Shown: piece by piece, positions 35,119 through 44,816 of the stretch
Position numbering within the stretch: the first letter of the stretch is position 1
Layout: every line of letters starts with the position of its first letter
DNA from: Alphaproteobacteria bacterium
GTDB lineage: Bacteria > Pseudomonadota > Alphaproteobacteria > Micropepsales > Micropepsaceae
Assembly: GCA_017308475.1 (NCBI GenBank)
Contig: JAFKEU010000007.1
Location: 1-64,000, forward strand
Reading direction: 5' to 3'
Length of the DNA: 64,000 nucleotides
Notes under the pieces: model-generated
What the model saw: only the letters and a program-made list of their open reading frames with translations
Told to the model about the DNA's origin: nothing
Database searches by the model: none
Program-made: the position numbers and the translations under genes

Positions 35119-37425
35119 TTGAAGAAAACCAAACACGAAAAACACACGCCCGCCCCGCTGAAGGCGCGCGTGCTTGAACTGCTGGCCGAAAATTCCGGCG
35201 CGGACAAGCGCGATCTGGCGCGGCTGCTGGGCCTGAAAGGCTCCGATCGCATCCAGCTCAAGCGCGTGCTGAAGGAACTGGCGGCAGAGGGGGTCATCGA
35301 AGGACGCAAGCGCACAGGCTTTACCCGCAAAGGCGAATTGCCGGAGGTCGCCGTGATCCGGGTCACGGGGCTCGACGCCGACGGCGAGATGCTGGCCGCA
35401 CCCCTGGCATGGGACAGCAATGAGGAGCCGCCGACCATTTATGTGACGCCGCCCAAGACCGGCGGCGCGCCGGGACCGGGCGACCGCCTGCTGGCGCGGC
35501 TGGAACCTGTTGGCGGTCGTTCCAGCCCGCGCCCACGCGACAGCGGCGACGCCTATGAAGCGGTCATCATCCGCAAGCTGGAGGCGGCGAGCCCGTCGCG
35601 GCTGGTGGGCGTGGTGCGCGAAAGCCCGCAAGGGGCGCGGCTGGTGCCGATCGACAAGAAGGCACGCGGCGAATACGCCATCGATAAGGCCGACCTTGGC
35701 GGCGCGAAGAACAACGAGTTGGTCGCCGCCGAGCCGGTTCATGGCCGTATCGCCGGCTTTGCCAAGGTGCGCGTGGTCGAGCGCATCGGCAGCATGGATT
35801 CGCCCAGAACCATCAGCCTGATCGCCATTCACGACCACGGCATTCCTGTGGAATTTCCCGAAGCCGCGCTGGACCAGGCGAAAGCCGCGCAGCCCATCGA
35901 CGCCAAAGGCCGGACAGACCTGCGTTCCGTGCCGCTTCTGACCATCGACCCGCCCGACGCGCGCGACCATGACGACGCCATCTGGGCCGGGCCCGATCCC
36001 GACCACGACGGCGGCCATATCGTTCTGGTCGCCATTGCCGACGTCGCCCATTACGTCACGTCCGGATCGGCGCTGGACAAGGAAGCCATCAAGCGCGGCA
36101 ACAGCACCTATTTCCCTGACCGGGTGGTGCCGATGCTGCCGGAGGAACTGTCAGCGGACCTGTGCTCGCTGAAGGAAGGCGTGGACCGGCCCTGTCTGGC
36201 CGTGCGCATGGTATTCGATGCCCATGGCCACAAGAAAAGCCACCAGTTCCTGCGCGGCGTCATGCGATCGGCCGCGCGGCTGACCTATGCACAGGCGCAG
36301 AGCGCGTTTGGCGGCAATCCGCCCGCCGGCATGAGCGCGCTGGTGAAGACCACGCTGGCAGGCATCTGGGAGGCCTACCGGTCGCTGACCATCGCGCGCG
36401 GCAAGCGCGATCCGCTGGACCTGGACCTTCCCGAGCGGCGGGTGGTGCTGGGCGCCGACGGCCATGTCGCCTCGATCGCCTTCCGCGAGCGGCTGGAATC
36501 CATGAAGCTGATCGAGGAATTCATGGTGCTGGCCAATGTCGCCGCCGCCGAGGCGCTGGAAAAGGCCAGGACGCCCCTGATCTATCGCGTCCACGACACG
36601 CCGTCGAAGGAGAAGCTGTTCGCCTTCGCCGATTTCCTCCGTACCCTGAATATCGCATTCGCCAAGGGCCAGGTGGTCCAGCCGGGGGTGTTCAATCGCA
36701 TCCTGAAAGCCTCGAAAGGCATGCCGCATGAGGCGGTGATGAGCGATGTGGTGCTGAGAAGCCAGGCCCAGGCCATTTATGACCCGGCCAATATCGGCCA
36801 TTTCGGACTGAACCTGGCCAAGTATGCCCATTTCACCTCGCCCATCCGCCGCTATGCCGACCTGATCGTGCACCGTGCGCTGATCCGCGCCTTTGGCCTG
36901 GGCGATGGCGGGCTGACGGACAAGGAGATCGCCGCCCTGCCCGCCACCGCCGAGCACATCACCATGACCGAACGGCGGGCCATGGCGGCGGAACGCGATT
37001 CCACCGACCGTTATGTCGCCGCCTTCATGCAGGACAGGGTGGGCGACAGTTTCGATGCGCGCGTCACGGGCGTGACCCGCTTCGGCCTGTTCGTGCGCCT
37101 GGCCGAGAGCGGGGCTGAAGGACTGATCCCCATCCGCAGCCTGGGAGCGGACTTCTTCCGGCACGACGAAAAGCGCCAGGCCCTGGTGGGCGAGCGCAGC
37201 CACACGGTCTTCCGCCTGGGCGACGTGCTGGCGGTCAAGCTGGTGGAGGCCGCGCCGATTACCGGGGGCCTCAGATTCGCGATCATGGATGGAAGAGGGG
37301 GCGAAGGCGCCGCCATGCCCGCCCACCGTCCGGGCCGGCCCCACCGCACGCCCAAGAGGAGCAAGGCGGCAAAACCGGCCCGGAACAAGGCCGATAAACG
37401 CAAATTCAAGCCAAAAAAGAGCTGA
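35119..37425 (+). CDS. rnr: Ribonuclease R
   Basis: 3'-5' exoribonuclease able to degrade structured RNA, and partner of SmpB-tmRNA. An N-terminal winged helix (KARVLELLAENSGADKRDL) is followed by cold-shock domains. The RNB catalytic segment is IDPPDARDHDDAIW (about residues 276-289), and an S1 domain (DSFDARVTGVTRFGLFVRLA) precedes a basic Lys/Arg tail. The start is TTG 35119, three bases after the topA stop, so it is read in the same transcript. 768 aa. Confidence 0.95.
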   Translation: MKKTKHEKHTPAPLKARVLELLAENSGADKRDLARLLGLKGSDRIQLKRVLKELAAEGVIEGRKRTGFTRKGELPEVAVIRVTGLDADGEMLAAPLAWDSNEEPPTIYVTPPKTGGAPGPGDRLLARLEPVGGRSSPRPRDSGDAYEAVIIRKLEAASPSRLVGVVRESPQGARLVPIDKKARGEYAIDKADLGGAKNNELVAAEPVHGRIAGFAKVRVVERIGSMDSPRTISLIAIHDHGIPVEFPEAALDQAKAAQPIDAKGRTDLRSVPLLTIDPPDARDHDDAIWAGPDPDHDGGHIVLVAIADVAHYVTSGSALDKEAIKRGNSTYFPDRVVPMLPEELSADLCSLKEGVDRPCLAVRMVFDAHGHKKSHQFLRGVMRSAARLTYAQAQSAFGGNPPAGMSALVKTTLAGIWEAYRSLTIARGKRDPLDLDLPERRVVLGADGHVASIAFRERLESMKLIEEFMVLANVAAAEALEKARTPLIYRVHDTPSKEKLFAFADFLRTLNIAFAKGQVVQPGVFNRILKASKGMPHEAVMSDVVLRSQAQAIYDPANIGHFGLNLAKYAHFTSPIRRYADLIVHRALIRAFGLGDGGLTDKEIAALPATAEHITMTERRAMAAERDSTDRYVAAFMQDRVGDSFDARVTGVTRFGLFVRLAESGAEGLIPIRSLGADFFRHDEKRQALVGERSHTVFRLGDVLAVKLVEAAPITGGLRFAIMDGRGGEGAAMPAHRPGRPHRTPKRSKAAKPARNKADKRKFKPKKS

Positions 37426-37542
37426 AACCCGGGTTTCGGCCCCGCCCATGGCCCAAAAACTTGACAGGACAGGGTGCGCTGAGCCATTTACCGCCCCCTT
37501 GATCCGCCCCTTCGGGGCCGCGCACTTTTCCTGGAGTTTGTC

Positions 37543-37710
37543 ATGGCGAAGCCGACCACCGCGAAGATCCGCCTCAACAGCGACGGCGGCACCGGCTTTT
37601 TCTATGTCACCAAGAAGAACACCCGGACCATGACCGAGAAATTCTCGATCAAGAAGTACGATCCGGTGCTGCGCAAGCACGTGACCTTCAAGGAAGGCAA
37701 GATCAAGTAG
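37543..37710 (+). CDS. rpmG: 50S ribosomal protein L33
   Basis: 55 residues: [20 protein letters not shown] at the start, [20 protein letters not shown] in the middle, and a Lys-rich end [11 protein letters not shown]. No CxxC pairs, so this is the zinc-free form. GGAG lies about 9 bases before the ATG. It follows rnr after 117 bp, a usual alphaproteobacterial order. Confidence 0.96.
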   Translation: MAKPTTAKIRLNSDGGTGFFYVTKKNTRTMTEKFSIKKYDPVLRKHVTFKEGKIK

Positions 37711-37745
37711 AAATCCGCACCGTCCGCCGATAGTTTGGCGCGCCC

Positions 37746-39326
37746 ATGCAGCGCGCCCTCACCCGACTTTCCTCTGAAACATTCGATTGCCTGATCGTCG
37801 GCGGCGGGGCCACCGGTTGCTTCACCGCACGCGATGCGGCGCGGCGAGGCCTTTCCGTGGCGCTGGTCGAGGCGAAGGATTTCGCCTCTGCAACCTCCGC
37901 TCACAATTCGCGGCTGGCCCATGGCGGGCTGCGGTACCTGCGCAATTTCGAGATCGGGCTGGTGCGCGAGTCGCTGCGCGAGCGCGGGACGCTGCTGAAG
38001 ATCGCGCCGCATCTGGTGCGGCCCCTGCCCTTCCTTTTGCCGATCAGCGGACTGGGCGAGCGGCTGAAGCTGGCGGCCGGACTGACGTTGTATGACGGCC
38101 TGGCCATGCGGCAGCTGCCGGGCCATCGCTGGATCGGGCGCAAGGCGGCGCTGGAACGCGAGCCGGTGCTGGCCATGGACAGGCTTGGCGGTGCCTTCGA
38201 ATATCACGATGCCCAGATGTATTCTCCCGAACGCATCGCGCTGGAGAACCTGATCGACGCCGATGCACATGGCGCGGCGATCGCCAATCATCTTTCCTGC
38301 GAAACCCTGCTGTTGCGGGACGGCAGGGCGGAAGGCGCCAGCGTGCGCGACAGGCTGACAGGCGATGTGTTCGACATCCGCGCCCGCTCGGTGGTGGTGG
38401 CGGCAGGCCCATGGGCCGACCTGTTCCTGGAAAAGGCCACCGGCAAGGCCCCGGCGCACCGGCTGATCCGCTCTAAGGGCATCCATCTTCTGGTGCCGCA
38501 GATATCCCGGTCGGCGCTGGCGATCGAAGCGGGCGATGGTCATCTGTTTGCACTGCCCTGGCGTGGCCACACATTGCTGGCGACCACGGACACGCCTTTC
38601 GCCGGCGATCCGGCCACGGTCGCGGTGGAAGAAAGCGACATCGACGCCCTGCTGGGCCAGTTCCGCAAATTCCTGCCCGCGGCGGGACTGACGCGCGAGC
38701 ATGTCCAGGCATTCTATGCGGGGCTTCGTCCGCTGGTGGCTGACGGCAGGAGGGGCGGCACCTATGACGCCAGCCGGCGCGCCGAACTGGTGGACCATGC
38801 CGGCGAAGGACTGGGCGGCGTCTTCTCGGCGCTGGGTGGAAAATGGACCACCTCGCGAGCGCTGGCCGAGACCGCAACCGATGCGGTGGCGGCGAAGCTG
38901 GGGCGCAAGACAGGCCGCTGCACCACCGCCACCGAACCCCTGCCCGGTGGACGCTTCGACGATTTCGATCTGATGCTGCGCGGTTTCAACATCACCTGGC
39001 CCGGCATCGCCGCGCTCAGGCCGATGGCCCATATGCTGGGCGCGCGCCTGCCCCAGGCGCTGAAGGGCGCGCGGCTGACCGACCTGATGCCGTTCAACGA
39101 AAGCGGCGACACGCCGGCGCAGATTTCCTTTGCCCTTGATCAGGAAATGGCGCTGACGCTCGAAGACATGGTGATGCGCCGCACGTCCATCGGCCAGTTC
39201 GGCCCGCCGTCCGCGAAGATACTGGATCGGATCGCGGACCAGATGGCGACGCATCTGGGTTGGGATGCGGCGCGCAAGGCGCGCGAGATCGAAAGCCTGG
39301 CGCCGATCTACGAGATCGCGGCATGA
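37746..39326 (+). CDS. glpD: Glycerol-3-phosphate dehydrogenase (FAD, quinone-linked)
   Basis: Oxidises glycerol 3-phosphate to dihydroxyacetone phosphate and passes electrons to quinone. The FAD site is DCLIVGGGATGCFTARDAAR (from residue 15), and the substrate region has SAHNSRLAHGGLRYLRNFE. Further conserved blocks are LPWRGHTLLATTDTPF and FSALGGKWTTSRALAE. 526 aa. The stop codon overlaps the lipid kinase start, which links it to glycerolipid metabolism rather than to glycerol uptake; no glpF or glpK is nearby. Confidence 0.94.
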   Translation: MQRALTRLSSETFDCLIVGGGATGCFTARDAARRGLSVALVEAKDFASATSAHNSRLAHGGLRYLRNFEIGLVRESLRERGTLLKIAPHLVRPLPFLLPISGLGERLKLAAGLTLYDGLAMRQLPGHRWIGRKAALEREPVLAMDRLGGAFEYHDAQMYSPERIALENLIDADAHGAAIANHLSCETLLLRDGRAEGASVRDRLTGDVFDIRARSVVVAAGPWADLFLEKATGKAPAHRLIRSKGIHLLVPQISRSALAIEAGDGHLFALPWRGHTLLATTDTPFAGDPATVAVEESDIDALLGQFRKFLPAAGLTREHVQAFYAGLRPLVADGRRGGTYDASRRAELVDHAGEGLGGVFSALGGKWTTSRALAETATDAVAAKLGRKTGRCTTATEPLPGGRFDDFDLMLRGFNITWPGIAALRPMAHMLGARLPQALKGARLTDLMPFNESGDTPAQISFALDQEMALTLEDMVMRRTSIGQFGPPSAKILDRIADQMATHLGWDAARKAREIESLAPIYEIAA

Positions 39327-40270
39327 CCGCCTTTGCCGTCTTCAACCCGGCATCCGACCGGGGCCGGACCGGGCGGAACTGGGCACGCATCGAGGACGCG
39401 CTGGGCAGCATCTTCCCGCTGCTGGACGTGGCGGCCACGCATGGCCCCGGCCAAGCGGCGCATCTGGTGCGCGATGCGCTGCGCGAGGGCCACCTGGACA
39501 TCATAGCAGTGGGCGGCGACGGCACCATCAACGAGGCGCTCAACGGATTCTTCGACCACGGTGCGCTGGTGTCCCGCGAGGCGGTGTTCAGTTTCGTCAA
39601 TACCGGCGGCGACATCGCCCGCGGCTTTGGCATCGAGCCGGGCGCGGTTGGCGGGGTCGCCCATCTGCGCCAGTCGCGCATCCGCAAGGTGGATCTGGGG
39701 CGGGTATCGTGCGTATCGCCGGACGGAGCACCGGTGATGCGATATTTCCTGGGCGAGGCATCGTTCGGGTTGAGCGGCGCCATCGCCGGATCGCTGGGGC
39801 GGGACCGCATTGCGCGCCTGTTGGGACGCGGCTTCGCCCGCCGCCTTCACACCATGGCGCAGCTACTGGCCTGGCGTGACTGCCGGGTGCGGCTGATGGC
39901 GCCGGACATCCATGGCCACGGTGGCGGGTATGACGAGATCGCCGGCATCGCCACGGTTGTTCTGGCCAATGGCCGCAGCTTCGGCGGCGGACTGCGCGTG
40001 GCACCCGACGCCTCTGCTCAGGACGGGCTGTTCGACATGACGGTGATGGCGGGGGGAAGCAGGTGGCGGATCCTGCGCGAACTGGGAGCGATCCGCCGCG
40101 GCGCGCACCTGACCGATCCCGGATTCCGGATGCTGCGCACCGCCCGCCTGACGGCCGCCCCCACCGTGGACACCCTGGGCCCGGTGCCGGTCGAAACGGA
40201 CGGGCAAAGCGCGGGCGTGCTGCCGGCGACCTTCGAAAACCTGCCCGGCGCCATGAATATCCGCCTTTGA
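39323..40270 (+). CDS. Diacylglycerol/sphingosine kinase-family lipid kinase
   Basis: A DAGK catalytic domain protein. The nucleotide-binding loop is AVGGDGTINEALNGF, preceded by NPASDRGRTGRNWARIE at the N-terminus. The phosphate-acceptor lipid is unknown; such proteins act on diacylglycerol, sphingoid bases or undecaprenol-like lipids. 315 aa from ATG 39323, overlapping the glpD stop (ATGA). Together with glpD and the next gene it forms a glycerolipid-related cluster. Confidence 0.87.
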   Translation: MTAFAVFNPASDRGRTGRNWARIEDALGSIFPLLDVAATHGPGQAAHLVRDALREGHLDIIAVGGDGTINEALNGFFDHGALVSREAVFSFVNTGGDIARGFGIEPGAVGGVAHLRQSRIRKVDLGRVSCVSPDGAPVMRYFLGEASFGLSGAIAGSLGRDRIARLLGRGFARRLHTMAQLLAWRDCRVRLMAPDIHGHGGGYDEIAGIATVVLANGRSFGGGLRVAPDASAQDGLFDMTVMAGGSRWRILRELGAIRRGAHLTDPGFRMLRTARLTAAPTVDTLGPVPVETDGQSAGVLPATFENLPGAMNIRL

Positions 40271-40295
40271 GGCCGGTTTGCGGTAATGTGTCCAC

Positions 40296-41663
40296 ATGAA
40301 CGCGACGCAGATTCGCAAGGCTTTGCCCGATCTGGCCTGGCAGCGGCTGGAGGCCGGCCTGGGCATGCCGGCGCTGCTGGTAACGCCCGCCCGCGCGCTG
40401 GACGATATAGTCCCCGTTCCCAGCCGGTTGCCGCCCACCGTACTGGAAAAGATGACGGGCCTTCTGGGTGCCGACCAGGTGCGCACCGGGCTTGCCGCGC
40501 GCGTGGGCTTCACGCGGGACCTGGTGGCACAATTGCGGCTGCGCCAGGGCGATCTTGGTGGGGTGCCCGATGCCGTGCTGCGGCCGCGCAAGGAAACCGA
40601 ACTGTGGACGCTGCTGCGGCTGTGCGCGGAAACCGGCACAACGGTGGGTGCGCCGCCGTCCGACGGGGCGCATGTGGCGCTGGACCTTTCAGCCCTGGAT
40701 GGAATGGAGGGACCGGACACGCTGTCGGGCCATGTGAGCGCCGGCGGCGGGTTGCCCATCAACGAATTGCAGGCGCAGCTGGCCGAACGCGGGCTGATGC
40801 TGGAAGGCGGCGATCCCGATCTGACCGTGGCGGATTGGGCGCGAAACGCCGCCGGCCTGCATGGCGTCCGGCTGGCGACGCCGCAGGGCCTGGTGATCGA
40901 GGATGACCCGGCGCTGGCATCGGTGCTCGCCCGGTTCGGCGTGATCGCGTCGGCGACCCTGGCGGTGCGGCGCAGGCCCGCCGGGCTGGAGCCCCGGGCC
41001 TGGCGCTTTGCCGATTTCGCCGCGGGGTTGGCGGCACTGCGCGAGGCGGCGCGCGAATCCATCATCCTGGCGTATCCATCCCTGACGGACGAGCAACAGA
41101 CCCGATTCTTCCAGATTTTTCAGCCTGAGCCGGGATGGTTCGCCATGCTGCTGGCGCCGCTGCGCAAGGAGGCGGCTGGTGGCGCCACGCTGGCAGCGCA
41201 TCTGGGGCGGGCCGACCTGGCGCGCTTCAAGCCGATCGCGGCGCGGCTGGGTGCCCGGCCCGCGCCGGTGCAGAGCAACATGGGCGCGGGCCCCTTGCGC
41301 GCGGCGCTGCTGGAGCGCGGCGCGGCCCTGGACCAGATCAGCGTCCGCGCGCCTTGGGCGAAGCTGCCGGCGCTGTATGCCGCGGCCCGCGCAGCGCTGG
41401 ACGTGGCGATGATCGAGCAGGCGCCCCGCGAAGGCGCGCGCGGCATGGCGCTGGCGGGGCTGACCGAGCCGGACGCGGATGGCGCGCGCCTCACCATGAC
41501 ATGGATATTCGCCCGCAAGCTGGGCGACGAGGCAGCGCAGGCGACAGCGATCCGATCCTGCGCCGCCGCCGCACTGGCGCAGGAAAGAGATGGACTTGCC
41601 GAGGCGGTGCACAGTGTGATCCGCAGCACGCTGGATCCGGCGAAAATCCTGGCGCCGGGCTAG
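40296..41663 (+). CDS. Degenerate FAD-linked oxidase (alkyl-DHAP synthase-like)
   Basis: The overall order resembles FAD-binding oxidases of the alkyldihydroxyacetonephosphate synthase kind: a substrate-side N-terminus, PDAVLRPRKETELWTLLRLC as the start of the FAD domain, and a C-terminal cap ending LDPAKILAPG. But the glycine-rich pyrophosphate loop is not there: TGTTVGAPPSDGAHVALDLS replaces the usual PxGGGTS. The second FAD segment is shortened to LEGGDPDLTVADWARNAAGL. It may no longer bind FAD in the normal way. 455 aa. Placed 25 bp after the lipid kinase and in the same direction. Confidence 0.7.
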   Translation: MNATQIRKALPDLAWQRLEAGLGMPALLVTPARALDDIVPVPSRLPPTVLEKMTGLLGADQVRTGLAARVGFTRDLVAQLRLRQGDLGGVPDAVLRPRKETELWTLLRLCAETGTTVGAPPSDGAHVALDLSALDGMEGPDTLSGHVSAGGGLPINELQAQLAERGLMLEGGDPDLTVADWARNAAGLHGVRLATPQGLVIEDDPALASVLARFGVIASATLAVRRRPAGLEPRAWRFADFAAGLAALREAARESIILAYPSLTDEQQTRFFQIFQPEPGWFAMLLAPLRKEAAGGATLAAHLGRADLARFKPIAARLGARPAPVQSNMGAGPLRAALLERGAALDQISVRAPWAKLPALYAAARAALDVAMIEQAPREGARGMALAGLTEPDADGARLTMTWIFARKLGDEAAQATAIRSCAAAALAQERDGLAEAVHSVIRSTLDPAKILAPG

Positions 41664-41670
41664 CGTCCCG

Positions 41671-42612
41671 CTAGGCCGCGTCCAGGGCCGCGCGCACGGC
41701 GCAGGCCGCGGCGGTCATGGCCGCGTGCGCCTCGGGCAGCACGGTCTGAAGATAGATGAAGCAGTGAACCAGGCCGGGATAGTCGGCGACCGTGACCGCG
41801 ACGCCCGCGGCGCGCAGTTTTTCGGCATAGGCCAATCCTTCGTCGTGCAGCGGGTCATAGCCGGCCAGCATCACATAGGCGGGGGGCAGGCCCGAGAAAT
41901 CCTCCGCGCGCAGTGGCGACACCGCAGGATCGTCACGGCTGGCGTCCGGCGGCAAATAGAGTGCATGGAAATGCTCCATCAGCCGGCGCTCCATGAAATA
42001 GCCGCTGGCAAATTCCTTGAGCGAGCGCGTCTCGCCGCCAATCTGGGTGTTGGGAAACAGCAGCAGCTGATAGGCGAGCTTGAGGCCACCCTTCTCGCGC
42101 ACCTTCTGGGTGACGACCGCGGCCAGCAGCGCGCCAGCGCTGTCGCCGCCCACCGCCAGCTTGCCCGCATCCAGGCCCAGGGCAGCAGCTTCCTGTTCGA
42201 TCCAGAGCGTGGCGGCCAAGGCATCGTCCACCGCCGCGGGATAGACATGCTCGGGCGCCAGGCGGTAATCGACCGCTATCACGCTGAAGCCGCCTTCTGC
42301 CGCGAGCTGGCGGCACAGGCCGTCATGGCTGTCCAGTCCGCCCACCACGAAGCCGCCGCCGTGAAAGAATACCAGCCCGGGCATGGGACCGCTGGCGGCC
42401 ACGGGACTGTAAACGCGCGCGCGTATGTCCCCGCCGGGACCGGGAATTGTGACATTCTCGATGCGGCCAACCGGGACGTCCTTCGGCCCGGTCATCTGCA
42501 GCATCCCGGTATAGGATTGGCGTGCCAGAAGCGGCGGCAGCTCCCAGGGCCGGGGGCGCGCGATTTCCGCGGCGCGATCCAGAAAGGCCTTTACCTGCGG
42601 GTCGAGCGGCAT
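41671..42612 (-). CDS. Alpha/beta hydrolase, HSL (family IV) esterase
   Basis: A carboxylesterase of the hormone-sensitive lipase group. The oxyanion loop is VFFHGGGFVVGGLDSHD, the nucleophile elbow VGGDSAGALLAA, and the His/Asp partners lie in YDPLHDEGLAYAE and YPGLVHCFIYL. The N-terminal cap starts MPLDPQVKAFLDRAAEIARP. No signal peptide. 313 aa. Converges with the FAD-oxidase-like gene (7 bp between stop codons). Natural substrate unknown. Confidence 0.92.
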   Translation of the reverse strand: MPLDPQVKAFLDRAAEIARPRPWELPPLLARQSYTGMLQMTGPKDVPVGRIENVTIPGPGGDIRARVYSPVAASGPMPGLVFFHGGGFVVGGLDSHDGLCRQLAAEGGFSVIAVDYRLAPEHVYPAAVDDALAATLWIEQEAAALGLDAGKLAVGGDSAGALLAAVVTQKVREKGGLKLAYQLLLFPNTQIGGETRSLKEFASGYFMERRLMEHFHALYLPPDASRDDPAVSPLRAEDFSGLPPAYVMLAGYDPLHDEGLAYAEKLRAAGVAVTVADYPGLVHCFIYLQTVLPEAHAAMTAAACAVRAALDAA

Positions 42613-42793
42613 GGGGTTCCCGGCGAGACGGCCTATGCTAACGCCTCAAACCCGCATTTGGCCATGACCCGCGGCAAGCACCGGCCCGCCTCCTCTCTGC
42701 GTGCGCGAATACGAGCAAGGGGGCGACCTCTTTGGGAGCCAAGCGGGTAAGAGCAGCGGCCAGGCCGCCCGAACGAAACCGGAAAGGGTTGAA

Positions 42794-43006
42794 TTAGTGG
42801 ATGCTGATGCGCCCGAGCGGATCAACCCGGCCGGAACTTATGTCGCCCAGCATGACCAGCATCAGGAACCAGAACTGCGCCCGTTCGTGGGAGCCTTCTG
42901 CTTCCAGTGTCATCACCGCGCGGCTGGCATACTCGGTAGCCTCGGGCCCATGTTCGGCCGCAAGGTCGGATGCCAGGCGGTACAGGTCTCCGGTCGACAT
43001 TGCCAT
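42794..43006 (-). CDS. Small conserved protein of unknown function
   Basis: 70 residues: GDLYRLASDLAAEHGPEATE then YASRAVMTLEAEGSHERAQF, predicted as three helices with no signal peptide. The pattern DLYRLA...A..GDxxxAxxW, with a Trp in FWFLML, is one I recall from small alphaproteobacterial proteins with no known role. ATG 43000 is an alternative start. It stands alone between the esterase and coaBC, opposite to coaBC. Confidence 0.6.
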   Translation of the reverse strand: MAMSTGDLYRLASDLAAEHGPEATEYASRAVMTLEAEGSHERAQFWFLMLVMLGDISSGRVDPLGRISIH

Positions 43007-43149
43007 TCAATCAGCATGGCAGACCTGCATGAATGGCGGCTTAACCGGGCTCAAAGACGCTTCGAAATATATATGCTAATTTTTTCAGGTGTTTGGATAT
43101 GAACTACACGTCCCCGGCGTGATTTGCTATATACCCCGTCCCAACTAGC

Positions 43150-44352
43150 GTGGTTTTTCCCGTGCGCGGCAAGAGCATCCTTCTGATCATCGGCGGCGGC
43201 ATTGCAGCCTACAAGTCGCTGGAACTGGTCAGACGCCTGGCCGAGCGGGGTGTGAAATCGCGTGCCATCCTGACACGGGCGGGGGCCGAATTCGTCACGC
43301 CGCTGTCGCTGGCCTCGCTGACCGGCGACCAGGTCTACCAGGACCTGTTCAGCCTGACGGATGAGGCGCGGATGGGCCATATCGAATTGTCGCGCAGCGC
43401 CGACCTCGTGGTGGTGGCGCCCGCCACCGCCGACCTGATGGCCAAGATGGCGAACGGGCTGGCGGGTGACCTGGCATCCACCGCTCTGCTTGCCACGGAC
43501 AAGCCGGTCCTGATGGCACCGGCGATGAATGTGCGGATGTGGGAAAGTCCTTCGGTACGCCGCAATTTCGAAACACTGACGCGCGACGGGGTCAGGTTTG
43601 TCGGTCCCAACGACGGCGAGATGGCATGCGGCGAGTTCGGGCCCGGCCGCATGGCCGAGCCGCTGGAGATTGTCGCAGCCATCGAGCGCGCATTGTCCGA
43701 CGACGGGCCGCTGAAGGGGGTGCGCGCGCTGGTAACGGCGGGACCGACGCGGGAGCCGCTGGATCCGGTGCGTTACATCGCCAACCGCTCCAGCGGCAAG
43801 CAGGGCTATGCCATTGCCGATGCTTTGGCGCGAGCCGGTGCCGAGACGATTCTGGTGTCGGGTCCGGTGGCGCTTGCGGCACCGGCCGGCGTCAGGATCA
43901 TGCGCGTGGCCACGGCGCGTGAAATGCTGGCTGCGTGCGAGGCGGCCCTGCCCGCCGATGTTGCGGTGATGACGGCGGCGGTGGCCGACTGGCGTCCCGA
44001 GATTGCGCTGAACAGCAAGATCAAGAAGAACGGCGATGCGCCCGACATCCGGCTTGTGGAAAACCCCGACATTCTCGCGCAGCTGGCGCGACATGCGATG
44101 CGCCCGCGCCTGCTGATCGGCTTTGCCGCCGAAACCGACGACGTGGTGGCCCATGCGCTGGCCAAGCGCACGCGCAAGGGCGCGGACTGGATCATCGCCA
44201 ACGATGTGTCTGGCGACGTCATGGGCGGGGACCGCAACCGCGTGCATCTGGTCAGCGCGGCGGGCGTCGAGGACTGGCCGGACATGACGAAAACCGACGT
44301 GGCCGCAAGGATGACGGCCCGCATCGCACGGCAATTGAGGGGGACGGCATGA
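43150..44352 (+). CDS. coaBC: Phosphopantothenoylcysteine decarboxylase / phosphopantothenate-cysteine ligase
   Basis: Bifunctional coenzyme A enzyme. The FMN-dependent CoaC part has [29 protein letters not shown] and the active-site Cys160 in [13 protein letters not shown]. The CoaB ligase part has [32 protein letters not shown] and the loop KIKKNG. 400 aa from GTG 43150; GTG 43162 is an alternative. A TATATA (43128-43133) lies close in front, so the leader would be very short. The stop overlaps dut (ATGA). Confidence 0.94.
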   Translation: MVFPVRGKSILLIIGGGIAAYKSLELVRRLAERGVKSRAILTRAGAEFVTPLSLASLTGDQVYQDLFSLTDEARMGHIELSRSADLVVVAPATADLMAKMANGLAGDLASTALLATDKPVLMAPAMNVRMWESPSVRRNFETLTRDGVRFVGPNDGEMACGEFGPGRMAEPLEIVAAIERALSDDGPLKGVRALVTAGPTREPLDPVRYIANRSSGKQGYAIADALARAGAETILVSGPVALAAPAGVRIMRVATAREMLAACEAALPADVAVMTAAVADWRPEIALNSKIKKNGDAPDIRLVENPDILAQLARHAMRPRLLIGFAAETDDVVAHALAKRTRKGADWIIANDVSGDVMGGDRNRVHLVSAAGVEDWPDMTKTDVAARMTARIARQLRGTA

Positions 44353-44816
44353 AACTTCTTGTCAAGCGTCTGGAGCACGCCCACGACCTGGCCTTTCCCC
44401 ATTATGCCACGCAAGGCTCCGCCGGACTGGACCTGATGGCCGCCATCGAAGGCGAACTGGTGCTGGCGCCCGGCAAGCGCGCCGCCGTGCCCACCGGCAT
44501 CGCCATCGAGCTGCCCCAGTGCTTCGAGGCCCAGGTGCGGCCGCGCTCGGGCTTGGCGCTGAATCACGGCGTCACCTGCCTGAACACGCCCGGCACCATC
44601 GACAGCGACTATCGCGGCGAGGTGAAAGTGATCCTGATCAACCACGGCGAGGAGCCCTTCCGCATCGCGCGCGGGATGAAGATCGCCCAGATGGTGATCG
44701 CGGCTCACGAACATGCCGTGCTGTTCGAGGTGGACGCCCTGACCGAAAGCGAGCGCGGCGCGGGCGGCTTCGGGTCCACCGGCATGACCGCCGACGTTGC
44801 GGCGGGCAAGAGCTGA
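44349..44816 (+). CDS. dut: Deoxyuridine 5'-triphosphate nucleotidohydrolase
   Basis: Hydrolyses dUTP to dUMP, keeping uracil out of DNA. All five trimeric dUTPase motifs are visible, including [56 protein letters not shown] and the C-terminal [11 protein letters not shown]. 155 aa. Its start overlaps coaBC and its stop overlaps the Rrf2 gene by one base, so the three are one translation-coupled unit. Confidence 0.96.
   Translation: MKLLVKRLEHAHDLAFPHYATQGSAGLDLMAAIEGELVLAPGKRAAVPTGIAIELPQCFEAQVRPRSGLALNHGVTCLNTPGTIDSDYRGEVKVILINHGEEPFRIARGMKIAQMVIAAHEHAVLFEVDALTESERGAGGFGSTGMTADVAAGKS

Noticed and set aside
37426..37439. GAAACCCGGGTTTC palindrome after rnr as a terminator
   Set aside because: It is a perfect 14-bp palindrome but has no loop and no T-run after it, and rpmG downstream is probably co-transcribed.
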